64,000 bases of DNA from Bacillota bacterium (GCA_023393115.1 JAEWMS010000012.1:43739-107738); one strand, 5' to 3'; numbered from the stretch's first letter, positions 44,546 through 54,037 are shown. The notes: a model not told the origin generated them from the letters alone. Translations and numbers: made by a program.

Positions 44546-46123
44546 TTATAACTCCCTGACTGTTCCTTCATGATAGTAATAACTTACTCTAAGTACAGGC
44601 TTATGGATTTCTTTTTGAAGCCTTTTTATTTCAAGAATTGTATTCGGGAATGCTTTTTTCAATATGGATACTTCACCTTCACCTTTTGTTTTCAAGTAAC
44701 TAACCATATTTCTCTTATGCTCTTCTGTTTCTGTTAATTCTGTTTTCAGTGAATTATATTTCTCGTTTATGGCGTCGAACTGTTCCTTTCGGACTTGTCC
44801 ACCATCATAAAGATTTGAAAATATAGCTAATTGCTGTTTATGTCTTGCGACTTCCAATTTAAGAACTTCTATTTTTTCATTTAATTCATCCAATTGATTC
44901 TTATAACTATTTCTGTCAAAACCGCTGACACTTATACATGTACGCTTCTCACTTGGAGAACCAATAATTGCTGAAACTACTCTTATCTCAGCATTAATAC
45001 TTCCGCCCATTATCTGTCCCTTCATGGAGTCCAGTATAACTTCCTTGGCTGTTATATTACTATTTAAACAATAAAAGCCTACATGTACACTACCATCACA
45101 TATTATGTCTGCATCTGCAACATACTTCAGGTACAGGTTCTTCTTACATCGAATTGTTGTTTTTCCTCTTCCGGCAATCCCGCCTTTTATATATATACTG
45201 CCCTCTGAGCTGACAATTTCTTTTACGCTCCCTACGCCATACTCACTTAGAATTTCTATATCCTTTGTTGAAGCAACTGAGTAGTTGTCCTCTACTGTCC
45301 CTTTAACTGTGAGAAAGCCATCGAAATCTACATTCCCCGTTTTAACACCGATATTTTCCTTTATTTCAAGATGGTTTGATACCCCAACACTGTCTCCCTG
45401 AAAGAAAACCGCCCCGTTCCTTAGTGCAAAAAGTGTTGTTTTATTCTCCTCAACAACTTCGGTTACTGTCTTTTTGTCATATAACAGAGGATAATTCTTC
45501 CCGGGCATCGGCTTAAGAATTGTTCCTCGTACAGTTTTACCTTCCTTGCCCGGAGTTGCATGAATTTTTTCCCCAAGCCAGTCACCCTGTTGAACCATAT
45601 TAATAAGGTTTAGCTCATAATGATCGACGTTTCCGTCTTCCTTAACTTCCGGTTTTATCTCTTTCAGCTGGTAATATGTATTCTGAGAATCTTTGCCGTT
45701 TTCAGGCAAAGTACCCTCTGCTATTAATATAGGTTTGCCAACATATAGATTTAAAAGGACCTCTTTTTTTATTCCATAGATGACACCCTTTTCGTGCAGT
45801 TTACCAACTATTTCCCTAATTATTTCGGGTCCTTCTAATTCGGTTTCGCTTATGTTTAAAGTAATAAAAGCTTTTAATCCATCCCCCGATATGTCTACAA
45901 TCATTCGCTCCTTTGTCAGGGCAAACTTGCGGGCAGGCTGAGGAGCTACGACCAAAGCTTCCTTTATAACTGTAAAATTATTAACTTGTATTTCTGGATG
46001 TGCACCGATTATTTTATTAAATTCATCAACATTCAAGCCCTTCTTAAAGGACTCAAGATAAAATCCATCTTCACGTCTGGTTATTTCTATATATGGAGAG
46101 GAATAGACAGTGGTAATTTCCAT
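44546..46123 (-). CDS. FapA (DUF342) family protein
   Basis: 525-residue protein of the DUF342/FapA family, soluble and often linked to polar flagella or envelope functions. The N-terminal domain is residues 1-150. A beta-helical polymer-like middle (about 165-400) has repeated strands such as EIKENIGVKTGNVDFDGFLT, VGSVKEIVSSEGSIYIKGGI and ADIICDGSVHVGFYCLNSNI. A coiled coil follows (about 405-490, YKNQLDELNEKIEVLKLEVA). No flagellar genes are nearby. The start has GGGGGCAAACCC upstream. It lies next to the membrane coiled-coil/PspA genes. Confidence 0.82.
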   Translation of the reverse strand: MEITTVYSSPYIEITRREDGFYLESFKKGLNVDEFNKIIGAHPEIQVNNFTVIKEALVVAPQPARKFALTKERMIVDISGDGLKAFITLNISETELEGPEIIREIVGKLHEKGVIYGIKKEVLLNLYVGKPILIAEGTLPENGKDSQNTYYQLKEIKPEVKEDGNVDHYELNLINMVQQGDWLGEKIHATPGKEGKTVRGTILKPMPGKNYPLLYDKKTVTEVVEENKTTLFALRNGAVFFQGDSVGVSNHLEIKENIGVKTGNVDFDGFLTVKGTVEDNYSVASTKDIEILSEYGVGSVKEIVSSEGSIYIKGGIAGRGKTTIRCKKNLYLKYVADADIICDGSVHVGFYCLNSNITAKEVILDSMKGQIMGGSINAEIRVVSAIIGSPSEKRTCISVSGFDRNSYKNQLDELNEKIEVLKLEVARHKQQLAIFSNLYDGGQVRKEQFDAINEKYNSLKTELTETEEHKRNMVSYLKTKGEGEVSILKKAFPNTILEIKRLQKEIHKPVLRVSYYYHEGTVREL

Positions 46124-46189
46124 GGGTTTGCCCCCTAAATTGTAAATTTAAACAATTAGCCGGTATTTATGATGATTAATGTGTTTGTA

Positions 46190-47002
46190 TTACATTCTTA
46201 TCTGATTTCGTCTTCTTTCCTGTAATACATTGTCCAGCGCAGTTGCCTCGTTTACTGCTGTCTCCAGCTTTTCAACCATTTCTTCTGATTCAATACTTGA
46301 CACAATCTGATGTTTAAACATACTGAGCATACTCTCTATATAATCTAATCTGGCATGTATTCTTTCAAGTTCATTCTTTTCTTCCTTAACCCTATTAATT
46401 ACCTGTTCATCCATCTCGATTATACTTTTAACATCTTCGTAGGTTCTATCATCCTTCATGAAACTTAATTTTCTTCGGTTGGCATTTATTTTGTTCATTA
46501 GATCGCTTATATTTATTTCAGATAATTCCTTGCTTCTGATAGAGTAATTTGTCATCAGTCTTGTATATGAAATTACGAGGTTTAAGCTTTTTTCTACTAT
46601 CTTTTCCTTTAGATAGCTATGCCCGTCACCCCTTCTTAAAGAATTAAAGATATCATCCTTATCCTGCATTATTTTCCTAAGCTTCTGTCTCTGAATAGGG
46701 GTAGCATAATTTTTGGTCTGTGATGCAAGCCTGGAGCACTCTCTATTTAATCTGTTTATCTCTTTCTTCTTTTCCTTCCTTTGTACTTCCTCCTTGAAAC
46801 TTTTGCTAAACATACTCTGAATTACAAGTGCAACATATATTAAAGCACTGACTCCATATGCTCCGGTAGAAAGAGTTTGTATGTCATATCCGTTAATATT
46901 TGTTCCCTCTCCACTCATCAATAACGCAATAGCAAAGCATATAATCAGCGTTGTAATGTTTCTAAATCTGAAAACCGCATTATAAAATAAATTCCCGTTC
47001 AT
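46190..47002 (-). CDS. Membrane protein with two transmembrane helices and a long coiled coil
   Basis: 270-residue protein I do not recognise. Two hydrophobic helices lie at about 16-34 (ITTLIICFAIALLM) and 47-63 (VSALIYVALVIQSMF). A strongly charged, helical cytoplasmic part follows (about 68-270, KEEVQRKEKKKEINRLNREC onwards). The ATG at 47002 has GAGGA five bases upstream; the ATG at 47014 overlaps that site. It sits 66 bp from the FapA-type gene and just downstream of a GNAT and PspA in the same direction, so it may be a membrane partner of the PspA/AAA proteins (inference). Confidence 0.65.
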   Translation of the reverse strand: MNGNLFYNAVFRFRNITTLIICFAIALLMSGEGTNINGYDIQTLSTGAYGVSALIYVALVIQSMFSKSFKEEVQRKEKKKEINRLNRECSRLASQTKNYATPIQRQKLRKIMQDKDDIFNSLRRGDGHSYLKEKIVEKSLNLVISYTRLMTNYSIRSKELSEINISDLMNKINANRRKLSFMKDDRTYEDVKSIIEMDEQVINRVKEEKNELERIHARLDYIESMLSMFKHQIVSSIESEEMVEKLETAVNEATALDNVLQERRRNQIRM

Positions 47003-47103
47003 AACATTCCTCATTCCGCTGTTGTACAGCGATACGTATAGTCAAAAGATATGTCTAATATATTACCTTTTATTATTCTCATTCTATTCGTCAATAAAAC
47101 TAT

Positions 47104-47595
47104 CTAAACAAATAACTGATAAAATAAACAATCAAGGTATCTGCCAAATTTATACCCGGCCTCTTTCAAGTGACCGGACAGAATAAACCCATATTTTTCA
47201 TGCATTTTTATACTTATCTCATTATCTGAGGTAATAACCGAAATGATGGTATGAAAACCATTATTCTTGCCCAGCTCAATTATTTCCCCCATTAATCTGT
47301 TACCAATTCCTTTGTTTTGAAAATTGGGATCGATATAAACAGACATTTCACAAGTATTCTTATAGCCTTCCTTTACCCTGAATTCCGACAAGCAGGCATA
47401 TCCAGCTACAAATCCATCAATTTCACATACTATCAGAGGGTGCCTTTGGTTATAATGTGAAAACCATACCGCTCTCTGTTCAACAGTTTGTGGGTTAATA
47501 TCAAATGAGGCAGTTGTGTTTTCAACCGCCCAATTGTATATTTCCGTAATTCTTGATATATCGGCTTCCTCTGCTCTGCGAATAATTATTCCCAT
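47104..47595 (-). CDS. GNAT acetyltransferase, phosphinothricin acetyltransferase-like
   Basis: About 163-residue acetyltransferase related to the Pat/YwnH group. It has IIIRRAEEADISRITEIYNW, the conserved NTTASFD segment, YIDPNFQNKGIGNRLMGEI as the CoA loop, and EKYGFILSGHLKEAGYKFGR at the end. These are typical of the group that acetylates amino-acid-like xenobiotics such as methionine sulfoximine. The start is uncertain: ATG at 47595 is twelve bases from GGAG, whereas ATG at 47604 is only three bases away, and a TTG at 47619 is also possible. Confidence 0.82.
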   Translation of the reverse strand: MGIIIRRAEEADISRITEIYNWAVENTTASFDINPQTVEQRAVWFSHYNQRHPLIVCEIDGFVAGYACLSEFRVKEGYKNTCEMSVYIDPNFQNKGIGNRLMGEIIELGKNNGFHTIISVITSDNEISIKMHEKYGFILSGHLKEAGYKFGRYLDCLFYQLFV

Positions 47596-47646
47596 ATTGA
47601 TCATTATCTCCGGTATCAATTAGTCTGCGTGATGTATATTAACTAA

Positions 47647-48378
47647 CTAATTTGATGCCTTGTTTTCAGTCTTCTCTTTTACTTCGAATCCACCATTGTC
47701 TCCGCCAAGCATAGCTTCTGCTCTTGCTCTTGCTCTGTCTCTTGCTGAATTCATATCAAGTCTCTTCAACTTCATATCCATATTATCATTGTTAAGAGAC
47801 TCAACAGCATTCGCTCTTGCAGTCTTTTTATTTACTATTTCACGAGCTCTGTCAAGGTTATCGTTTACGCTGCCAACCCGGCTGTTCTTTGATGTGTACT
47901 GAGCATTAACTGAGTTGATGTTTTCACGGAGATTTGCCATCTTCGCCTGAGACTTAAGTGTTTTGAGTTCATTGAGTTTGGCATTCATTTCTGACTCGAA
48001 TATCTTGTAATCTTCACGAATCTTCTCAACCTGAACCATCGCATTTTCATAAGTGGCTTTATGAGTCTCAAACACTGTCTGATATTCTTCTTCCTGAACA
48101 AGAAGTTCAACCAGAAGTTCCTTGTCTCCGGTTCTTGAAGCTGATTCCACTCTGGCCTTGATAGCATTTAGATTTCTTTCTGCATTTTTCATTTCTATCT
48201 TTATCATTTCAGCACTTGTCTGGATTTCAATTATCTGATGCTCTGCTTCCCGTCTTGCTCTATCAATTTGATTCTTAATATCTTCAAACAGTGCTTCGGG
48301 ATTTCTTTCCTCCAAACCTCCGACAAATAACCCGAAAAAGCCTCTGAACATCTGTCCTAGTCTGCTAAATAAACCCAT
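47647..48378 (-). CDS. pspA: PspA/IM30 (ESCRT-III superfamily) membrane-stress protein
   Basis: 243-residue almost entirely helical protein. The amphipathic start MGLFSRLGQMFRGFFG resembles the membrane-binding helix 0 of PspA/Vipp1. The coiled-coil core includes ALFEDIKNQIDRARREAEHQ and VELLVQEEEYQTVFETHKA. The rest is the expected long hairpin ending in a Glu/Lys tail. Such proteins polymerise on damaged membranes. It lies directly downstream of a tandem AAA ATPase and upstream of a GNAT and a membrane coiled-coil gene, all in the same direction. Confidence 0.85.
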   Translation of the reverse strand: MGLFSRLGQMFRGFFGLFVGGLEERNPEALFEDIKNQIDRARREAEHQIIEIQTSAEMIKIEMKNAERNLNAIKARVESASRTGDKELLVELLVQEEEYQTVFETHKATYENAMVQVEKIREDYKIFESEMNAKLNELKTLKSQAKMANLRENINSVNAQYTSKNSRVGSVNDNLDRAREIVNKKTARANAVESLNNDNMDMKLKRLDMNSARDRARARAEAMLGGDNGGFEVKEKTENKASN

Positions 48379-48575
48379 TATAATTCCTCCTTAAAATATG
48401 GTAGTATATTTAAAATTAAGCTTGTAATTCCAAAATATTCAATACTTTAAATTTATAATAAAAAGCATCTAAAGTCAATTACTATCAGCGTAAAAGGCGA
48501 CAGTTTGGTTTAATTGGTTTAATCAGTAATTAACTTTGACAGAATATCTTTTGACATATTAGTTAGTAATTATGC

Positions 48576-50183
48576 CTATTTTGACACTTTCTCGAATCTA
48601 GCCCAATATTTCTTTGGCAGCAGGTCAATATCATCACACTCTGCAAGGGCCAATTCTGTCATAAATTCTACATCCTGAGTACTAGGTCTGCATTTTTTCA
48701 GAGCTTCCTTCAGAATAGTACCAGTTATTACAGGGTGCCCTTCTTTTTTATTGCAGGCCAGCTCATATGCTTTTCTTACAACGGTGTCTATCTCGGCACC
48801 GGTATAGTTCTCGGCAAGCTTTGAATAGGGCAGGAAATCCTGAATATTTGTTTCTATGCAGTACTTGTTTATAACAATTTTAAATATCTGAGCCCTCTCC
48901 TCCAGCTCCGGCAGAAGTATAGGTATCTTTTTATCAAATCTTCCTGCTCGCTTCAGGGCAGCGTCAAGAAGGTCGGGTCTGTTTGTTGCTGCTATAAATA
49001 TAATTCTTCCCCTATTATTTGTATTACTGGTGAACTGTAAAAATTCGCTGAAAATATTTCTGCTTACACCGCTATCTCCAGATTCACCTCTTCTGAAAGC
49101 AGTGTCAATTTCATCAACAAATACTATTACAGGCTCCTGGGACTTTGCTCCCAACAAGCATTTCTTAAAATTCTTTTCACTTTCACCTACATACTGTCCC
49201 AATATTCTTGACATATCTATCTTGACGCAGTTAAAGCCACTTGATTTGGCCAGTGCTTCAACCAGCAATGTCTTACCAGTACCTGAAGGTCCACATAAAA
49301 GTATTCCCATTGGAACTCTTCTTGAATCTCCCCTTCTGATAGGTTCAATAATATTTTTTGTCAGGTAGGCCTTTGCGGCATCCATACCTCCTAGATTATC
49401 AAAATCTATCTCGGGATAAATAAATTCAAGTACATCTCCGTACTCTTTCTGCAAAACATCATGCTTCTTCTGCTTAATAAAATCAAAGGTTATAGGCACT
49501 CCTTCAGCTTCTGCCTTCAGCTTTATATCCTTGATACTTTTTCTGTTCAGTCCTGAGGACAGTTTTGCGAACTCCTCCAGAGAAATTTCCGAATGTGCCG
49601 TCTTGTCCTCAAGAAGATATTTTATGTAATTCTTTCTTTCTTCTTCATTTGGCAGTTCTACCAGAACAGGCTCGATGCGGTAGGCCGGCTTCAAAAATTC
49701 CCTGCTTATGTCGGCCAGATTGTCGGCCAGCATAAATATGGTGCTTCCTACTGCTGATATTCTTGGATTTACAGACCATTCCGACAGCCAGATCAAAGCC
49801 ATTCTCTCCTCGAGGGTCATGCTTCCCAGGTCGCCGGCCGGTACAATTTTTTCGGCATGGTCAATAAACAATGCCATCTTTGTACTTCTTAGTGCAATGT
49901 CTATATATGGAAATATTTTTGAAGGCATTGAACGAAACAGATTTGAAACCTCATTTCCGGTGATCATGTTGAATTCACGTTCCATGGCTGGTTCTAAAAA
50001 TGTCAGGCCCCTTGATATATCATAAAAAGCAACAATACTGAAATTTCTCTGCTTTATGAATTCATCATCCAGATATCTGAATAAATTCCTGGTATTATCC
50101 ATCAAATCCTTTACATTAAAATAAAACAAGAACTCATGAGATATTCCGGATTTGTATTTTGATAAAAATTCATTAAACCACAT
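48576..50183 (-). CDS. Tandem AAA+ ATPase with an inactive first module
   Basis: 535-residue ATPase. The second module (about 262-500) is a complete classical AAA domain: GPSGTGKTLLVEALA (Walker A), IVFVDEIDTAFRRG (Walker B), AATNRPDLLDAALKRAGRFD (second region of homology with arginine fingers) and the lid. The first module (about 1-240) has the fold's outline but no P-loop. Its Walker B-like segment is ALFIDHAEKIVP, with His replacing Glu, and VLVELPNEEERKNYIKYLL resembles an AAA lid. Such double AAA proteins resemble CDC48/Vps4 relatives. It precedes pspA, and since PspA is an ESCRT-III homologue the pair suggests a polymer remodelling system. Confidence 0.8.
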   Translation of the reverse strand: MWFNEFLSKYKSGISHEFLFYFNVKDLMDNTRNLFRYLDDEFIKQRNFSIVAFYDISRGLTFLEPAMEREFNMITGNEVSNLFRSMPSKIFPYIDIALRSTKMALFIDHAEKIVPAGDLGSMTLEERMALIWLSEWSVNPRISAVGSTIFMLADNLADISREFLKPAYRIEPVLVELPNEEERKNYIKYLLEDKTAHSEISLEEFAKLSSGLNRKSIKDIKLKAEAEGVPITFDFIKQKKHDVLQKEYGDVLEFIYPEIDFDNLGGMDAAKAYLTKNIIEPIRRGDSRRVPMGILLCGPSGTGKTLLVEALAKSSGFNCVKIDMSRILGQYVGESEKNFKKCLLGAKSQEPVIVFVDEIDTAFRRGESGDSGVSRNIFSEFLQFTSNTNNRGRIIFIAATNRPDLLDAALKRAGRFDKKIPILLPELEERAQIFKIVINKYCIETNIQDFLPYSKLAENYTGAEIDTVVRKAYELACNKKEGHPVITGTILKEALKKCRPSTQDVEFMTELALAECDDIDLLPKKYWARFEKVSK

Positions 50184-50289
50184 ATATTATCCTTTTCTTG
50201 AAAAGTGTATGTTATTGTTATACAATTCACTATTTATACAAATTATTATATACAAAAAATTTAAAAATGTCTGCTGATTAGGTACCTTG

Positions 50290-50973
50290 CTAATTATTTT
50301 TTTGCATTTTGATGGAGTTCAATATGGTTGCTTCCTGATTTAGTATATGTGTTTTCGCAAGGCTTCTTGATGCCTCAATTGATCTTAAGGATATAGCTTC
50401 AAATATATCATTGTGCTCTTTAATAAGATTCTTCGGGCTATTGTAATCCTTAAGGTAAATGACTCTGAACCTCTGGACCTGCTCTCTGAGATTATTTAAT
50501 ATGGTTATAAGCTTATCATTTCTGGAAGCCCTGTAAATTATATCGTGGAACTCTACATCCTTTTTTATTGAACCGTTTAGGTTTTCCTTTTCAATATATT
50601 GAGTGAACTGACCATTTATGTGCTTTAATTCCTTTAATTCATCATCGGTAATTCTTTCTGCCGCAAGAGCCGTCGCCAGGCCATCCAAAGAAGCACGGAC
50701 TTCAAGTACATCCATTATATCTTTTACTGAAAGTTCAGCAACATGAGCACCTTTTCTGGGAATCATGTCCACAAGCCCTTCCAGTTCAAGCTTTCTGATG
50801 GCTTCTCTTACAGGAGTTCTACTTACACCCATTTTTTCCGCAAGCTGAACCTCCATCAATCTTTCACCTGGACGAAGCTCCCCTATAATGATTGCTTCCC
50901 TCAGTGAATTAAATATAACCTCTCTCAAAGGCTTATAGTCATTCAAATTTATTTTTGCTAATTTACCTGCCAT
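50290..50973 (-). CDS. GntR-family regulator (FadR/FCD subfamily)
   Basis: 227-residue regulator with an N-terminal winged helix (about 12-80: LREAIIIGELRPGERLMEVQ, GVSRTPVREAIRKLELEGL) and a C-terminal all-helical FCD ligand domain (about 90-220: ASLDGLATALAAERITDDEL, HDIIYRASRNDKLITI). It is 15 bp downstream of ispE in the same direction. The effector is unknown, likely a small organic acid as in other FCD regulators. Confidence 0.9.
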   Translation of the reverse strand: MAGKLAKINLNDYKPLREVIFNSLREAIIIGELRPGERLMEVQLAEKMGVSRTPVREAIRKLELEGLVDMIPRKGAHVAELSVKDIMDVLEVRASLDGLATALAAERITDDELKELKHINGQFTQYIEKENLNGSIKKDVEFHDIIYRASRNDKLITILNNLREQVQRFRVIYLKDYNSPKNLIKEHNDIFEAISLRSIEASRSLAKTHILNQEATILNSIKMQKNN

Positions 50974-50988
50974 AGCTGTCCTCCTTAA

Positions 50989-51834
50989 TTAAACGGTTTG
51001 TGTTAATATACACTCATGTTTACTGTTCTTTAGTTTATTAAATGCATATTGTGCTTTTTCAACATCCTCAAATATCCCAAAAACAGTAGGCCCGCTGCCG
51101 CTCATCATACTCCCCAGAGCTCCCAGTTTCACCAACTCGCTTTTTATGTTTTCTATTACAGGATATTTTTGTCGGGTTACACTCTCTAAAACATTTTTCA
51201 TATTGGTTGCCAAAGTCTTTAAATCCCCTGCTTCAACTGCAGAAATCAGGAGACGCGTATCAGGCCTTTCCTTAACTCTTTCCAAATTAAAGTTCTTGTA
51301 TACCCAGGCCGTAGAGACACCTATTCTGGGTTTTACCAACAGCAGGGGGATATTTCCCGGTGACGCCAGTGCTGTAAGCTTTTCTCCAATACCTTCAGCC
51401 AGAGCAGTTCCTCCCATAATACAATACGGTACATCTGCCCCAATTGTTTTTCCCAATTGTTTTAGATCAGCCTCCTCTATACCCAATGAAAACATACTAT
51501 TAATTCCTTTAAGTACTGCGGCAGCATCTGTGCTTCCACCTGCCAGGCCGGCAGCAACAGGTATTTTCTTGACTATCTCTATTCTAACGCCACTTTTAAT
51601 TCCGTATTGCTGAAGTATTAATTCAGCTGCCTTATACGCAATATTTGAGCTGTTATTGGGTACGTATGGAGCCTCGCATATAATTTCCACACCGGCTGGT
51701 ATTTCATAAACAGATATAGTATCATGTAACTGTATTGTCTGCATTATCATCTGAAGGGTATGATAACCATCATCCCTTTTTCCCAATACATCCAAAGATA
51801 AATTAATCTTTGCATGTGCCTCAAGTGAAATCAT
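50989..51834 (-). CDS. ispE: 4-diphosphocytidyl-2-C-methyl-D-erythritol kinase
   Basis: 281-residue GHMP kinase of the MEP isoprenoid pathway, phosphorylating CDP-methylerythritol in the cytoplasm. It has the N-terminal EAHAKINLSLDVLGKRDDGY, the ATP-binding PVAAGLAGGSTDAAAVLKG (about residues 91-109), the catalytic region TIGADVPYCIMGGTALAEG and the C-terminal SMMSGSGPTVFGIFE. Its position near veg and sipL matches the veg...ispE order of Firmicutes. The ATG follows AAAAGGAAGAAAAT. Confidence 0.93.
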   Translation of the reverse strand: MISLEAHAKINLSLDVLGKRDDGYHTLQMIMQTIQLHDTISVYEIPAGVEIICEAPYVPNNSSNIAYKAAELILQQYGIKSGVRIEIVKKIPVAAGLAGGSTDAAAVLKGINSMFSLGIEEADLKQLGKTIGADVPYCIMGGTALAEGIGEKLTALASPGNIPLLLVKPRIGVSTAWVYKNFNLERVKERPDTRLLISAVEAGDLKTLATNMKNVLESVTRQKYPVIENIKSELVKLGALGSMMSGSGPTVFGIFEDVEKAQYAFNKLKNSKHECILTQTV

Positions 51835-51992
51835 TTATTTTCTTCCTTTTAACAAATAGTTTAGGTACATTATATACAAAATACATTTTATTATCAATAA
51901 GAATCAATATTGATAGTACTTTGAACGTTATCAGTAAAAAAAAACCGCCTCTATTAATACATACATTTATGTAATTATTAGCCATTTACTCA

Positions 51993-52029
51993 GCGCAAAC
52001 AAAAGTGGCAGTGCCACTTTTGTTTGCGC
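51993..52029. repeat. Perfect 18-bp inverted repeat with 1-base spacer
   Basis: Left arm GCGCAAACAAAAGTGGCA (51993-52010), spacer G, right arm TGCCACTTTTGTTTGCGC (52012-52029). No T-run follows on either strand, unlike an ordinary terminator. It lies about 160 bp before ispE and could form a cruciform, a binding site or a strong RNA hairpin. Confidence 0.75.
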
Positions 52030-52207
52030 ATGTGCCTTTCCTAGCAGATAATATTTTCATTGAACTTATTGTCCAATAAAATTTGGCACGCGCATAAATT
52101 AATAGTTTTTTTATTGTATAGGAAAACTTTTACATATATCGTATACGCCTTTATCTTAGCGTGTTCCAATAATCATCTTTACAAAAATATTTATACTTTC
52201 CTAGACA

Positions 52208-52237
52208 ATAAAAAAGGTGCCTGTATTACCAAGCACC
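52208..52237 (-). terminator. Terminator of the sipL-like gene
   Basis: On the minus strand GGTGC...GCACC (52233-52237 with 52216-52220) is followed by TTTTTTATTG. Confidence 0.6.
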
Positions 52238-52294
52238 CGAATTCCAGAATATATAATTTAATTCTCTCTTTGAAAGTACAATAAATAGCGTGAA

Positions 52295-53863
52295 TCAAAT
52301 AACTTTTTTTAGTACTAATATCTGCTGACCTACAGTCAGAACATCTCTTTCGTTAATATTGTTGACTTTCATTAAAGTATCCACAGTTGTGCCATATTTT
52401 TTCGCGATTTTCCACAAACTATCCTCCGGCTGTGTAATATATATTATTATGCTTGGCATTGATTGACTTTTCTTTTCATCTGCAAGTCCCTCAACAACCT
52501 TATTTACCACAGGTATTTTCTTTTTTGTTTCAACCTTGGTTTTCACCCCAATTACAACCCTTATTTCCACCTGGTCGGAAGAAACCATGCTGTAGTTGCT
52601 GTGCTCCAAATCAAGGGCTATTTCAGGCTTCATTTCTCTGTTTACACCATTTATGTCTATCTCCTGCCTGAAAGGTATGTCTTTCTTTAAGTTGAATACC
52701 GGCTGTTCATCACTATTAGCAATATATAGCAAGTTATTCTGAACTGCCCCTTCGATAATAACTCTATCCTCTTCTACTCTTAAATCCGAAATACTGTATT
52801 TGCTTATAACATTGAATATTTCCGAGACCTCCGGATAACAATCAGAAAGATTAACAACATCCTTTACTATTATCTGGCTTCTGTTTTCAGCAAACATTTC
52901 GTCAAGCTCAATAACATTCTTTTCCAAAGAAAGCCTGGCTATTGGACTGTATGCATCGGACAAGACTTCAACCTCTCTGCTGCAGGTTCCATCAACATAT
53001 AGGTTCAAATTAACTTCGGCCCGTATGTTTCTATACTCTCCGTCACTATCCTCCAAAGCTTCAACCTTATAATCTATCAAGTCATAGTCAACATCTACCA
53101 GGGTTTCTTCGTCTACACCGTCAAGTTCAACAATCTGATTAAAGGCTATTTCATTTTCAATGTATTGGAGGCTTCTACTATCGTCATCTGCTATGTACAG
53201 TGTCGAAACAGATATATCGCCCCTCACAATAACCTTCCCGTCAGCAATCTTGAAATCCTTTCCTGAAATTTTAACATCGTTCTTTAGAATTTCTGCTATA
53301 GTAGGTTTACTTGACGGCAGTTCGAGGTCCTCCTTAATAACGTAATTTACCTTATTACTCCCCAGATAGGAATTGAGCATTACATTATCCTTTAAAACCT
53401 GAACGTCCTCAAGTCCTGTAACACCTGAACAATACTCCCTATCTATTTCATCATTTGCTTTACAGTTCAGGGTCAGTATAGCCTTGATATTTATTTTTCT
53501 TCCGTTTAGAAGATTATAATCCATATGCTCCAATAGGCCTTTTGTTCTGCACTTCATTCCGCCTCTTACTCCAGGTACATCAAGAGTATAGGAAAAAGGG
53601 ATATTTGATATTATGCTCTTTACACTTCTTGTTTCATCATCGGAAATATAAAGGATTTTACATACAATACAGCCTGAAGTAACTACTCTGTCTGTCCCTG
53701 TATCACAGCCAGTAACGAAAACATCTCCGTCTAGAAGAAGCACTCTGGCAATGTCCGGCTTTGTATCCGGAACTATTATGTCATTTTCGATAACTGTCTG
53801 AATTGTATCCTCACCTAATAAATTGTTCACCTTAAAGGCCTCTTTTACCAACTCCAGAGACAT
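52295..53863 (-). CDS. sipL: SipL-like spore coat assembly protein (DUF3794/SPOCS repeats plus LysM)
   Basis: 522-residue protein. Three SPOCS/DUF3794-like repeats (about 15-130, 170-300 and 330-440) begin with segments such as NDIIVPDTKPDIARVLLLDG, and related lines recur at SSKPTIAEILKNDVKISGKD and LSDCYPEVSEIFNVISKYSI. A C-terminal LysM domain (about 472-518: YITQPEDSLWKIAKKYGTTV) ends the protein. This architecture and length match SipL of Clostridioides difficile, which anchors SpoIVA on the forespore. Its position next to veg and ispE also agrees with the Clostridia order I recall. Probably transcribed in the mother cell. Confidence 0.85.
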   Translation of the reverse strand: MSLELVKEAFKVNNLLGEDTIQTVIENDIIVPDTKPDIARVLLLDGDVFVTGCDTGTDRVVTSGCIVCKILYISDDETRSVKSIISNIPFSYTLDVPGVRGGMKCRTKGLLEHMDYNLLNGRKINIKAILTLNCKANDEIDREYCSGVTGLEDVQVLKDNVMLNSYLGSNKVNYVIKEDLELPSSKPTIAEILKNDVKISGKDFKIADGKVIVRGDISVSTLYIADDDSRSLQYIENEIAFNQIVELDGVDEETLVDVDYDLIDYKVEALEDSDGEYRNIRAEVNLNLYVDGTCSREVEVLSDAYSPIARLSLEKNVIELDEMFAENRSQIIVKDVVNLSDCYPEVSEIFNVISKYSISDLRVEEDRVIIEGAVQNNLLYIANSDEQPVFNLKKDIPFRQEIDINGVNREMKPEIALDLEHSNYSMVSSDQVEIRVVIGVKTKVETKKKIPVVNKVVEGLADEKKSQSMPSIIIYITQPEDSLWKIAKKYGTTVDTLMKVNNINERDVLTVGQQILVLKKVI

Positions 53864-54037
53864 TTCTCCATCCTCCCCTTATTTGAAATATACATCTTTA
53901 ACTATCAAGATGAAATCAGTTTATCAATAATTCTGCTATGTTATATATATTAGTAAACTAATGAAATTATTCGTAGGAAAATAAGCTTTGCGGCTAAAAC
54001 AAGAAATTTGCTTCAAAACTGTTTAGTGTTTCAATAC

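Larger units (their letters stand above)
51835..52294. other. 460-bp region between ispE and sipL-like gene
   Basis: Contains the sipL terminator (52208-52237) and an 18-bp perfect inverted repeat with a one-base spacer at 51993-52029. I see no gene; a 74-codon plus-strand open stretch at 52060-52284 has no ribosome site or protein-like content. The promoter of ispE is presumably between 51835 and about 51990 but is not evident. Confidence 0.6.
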
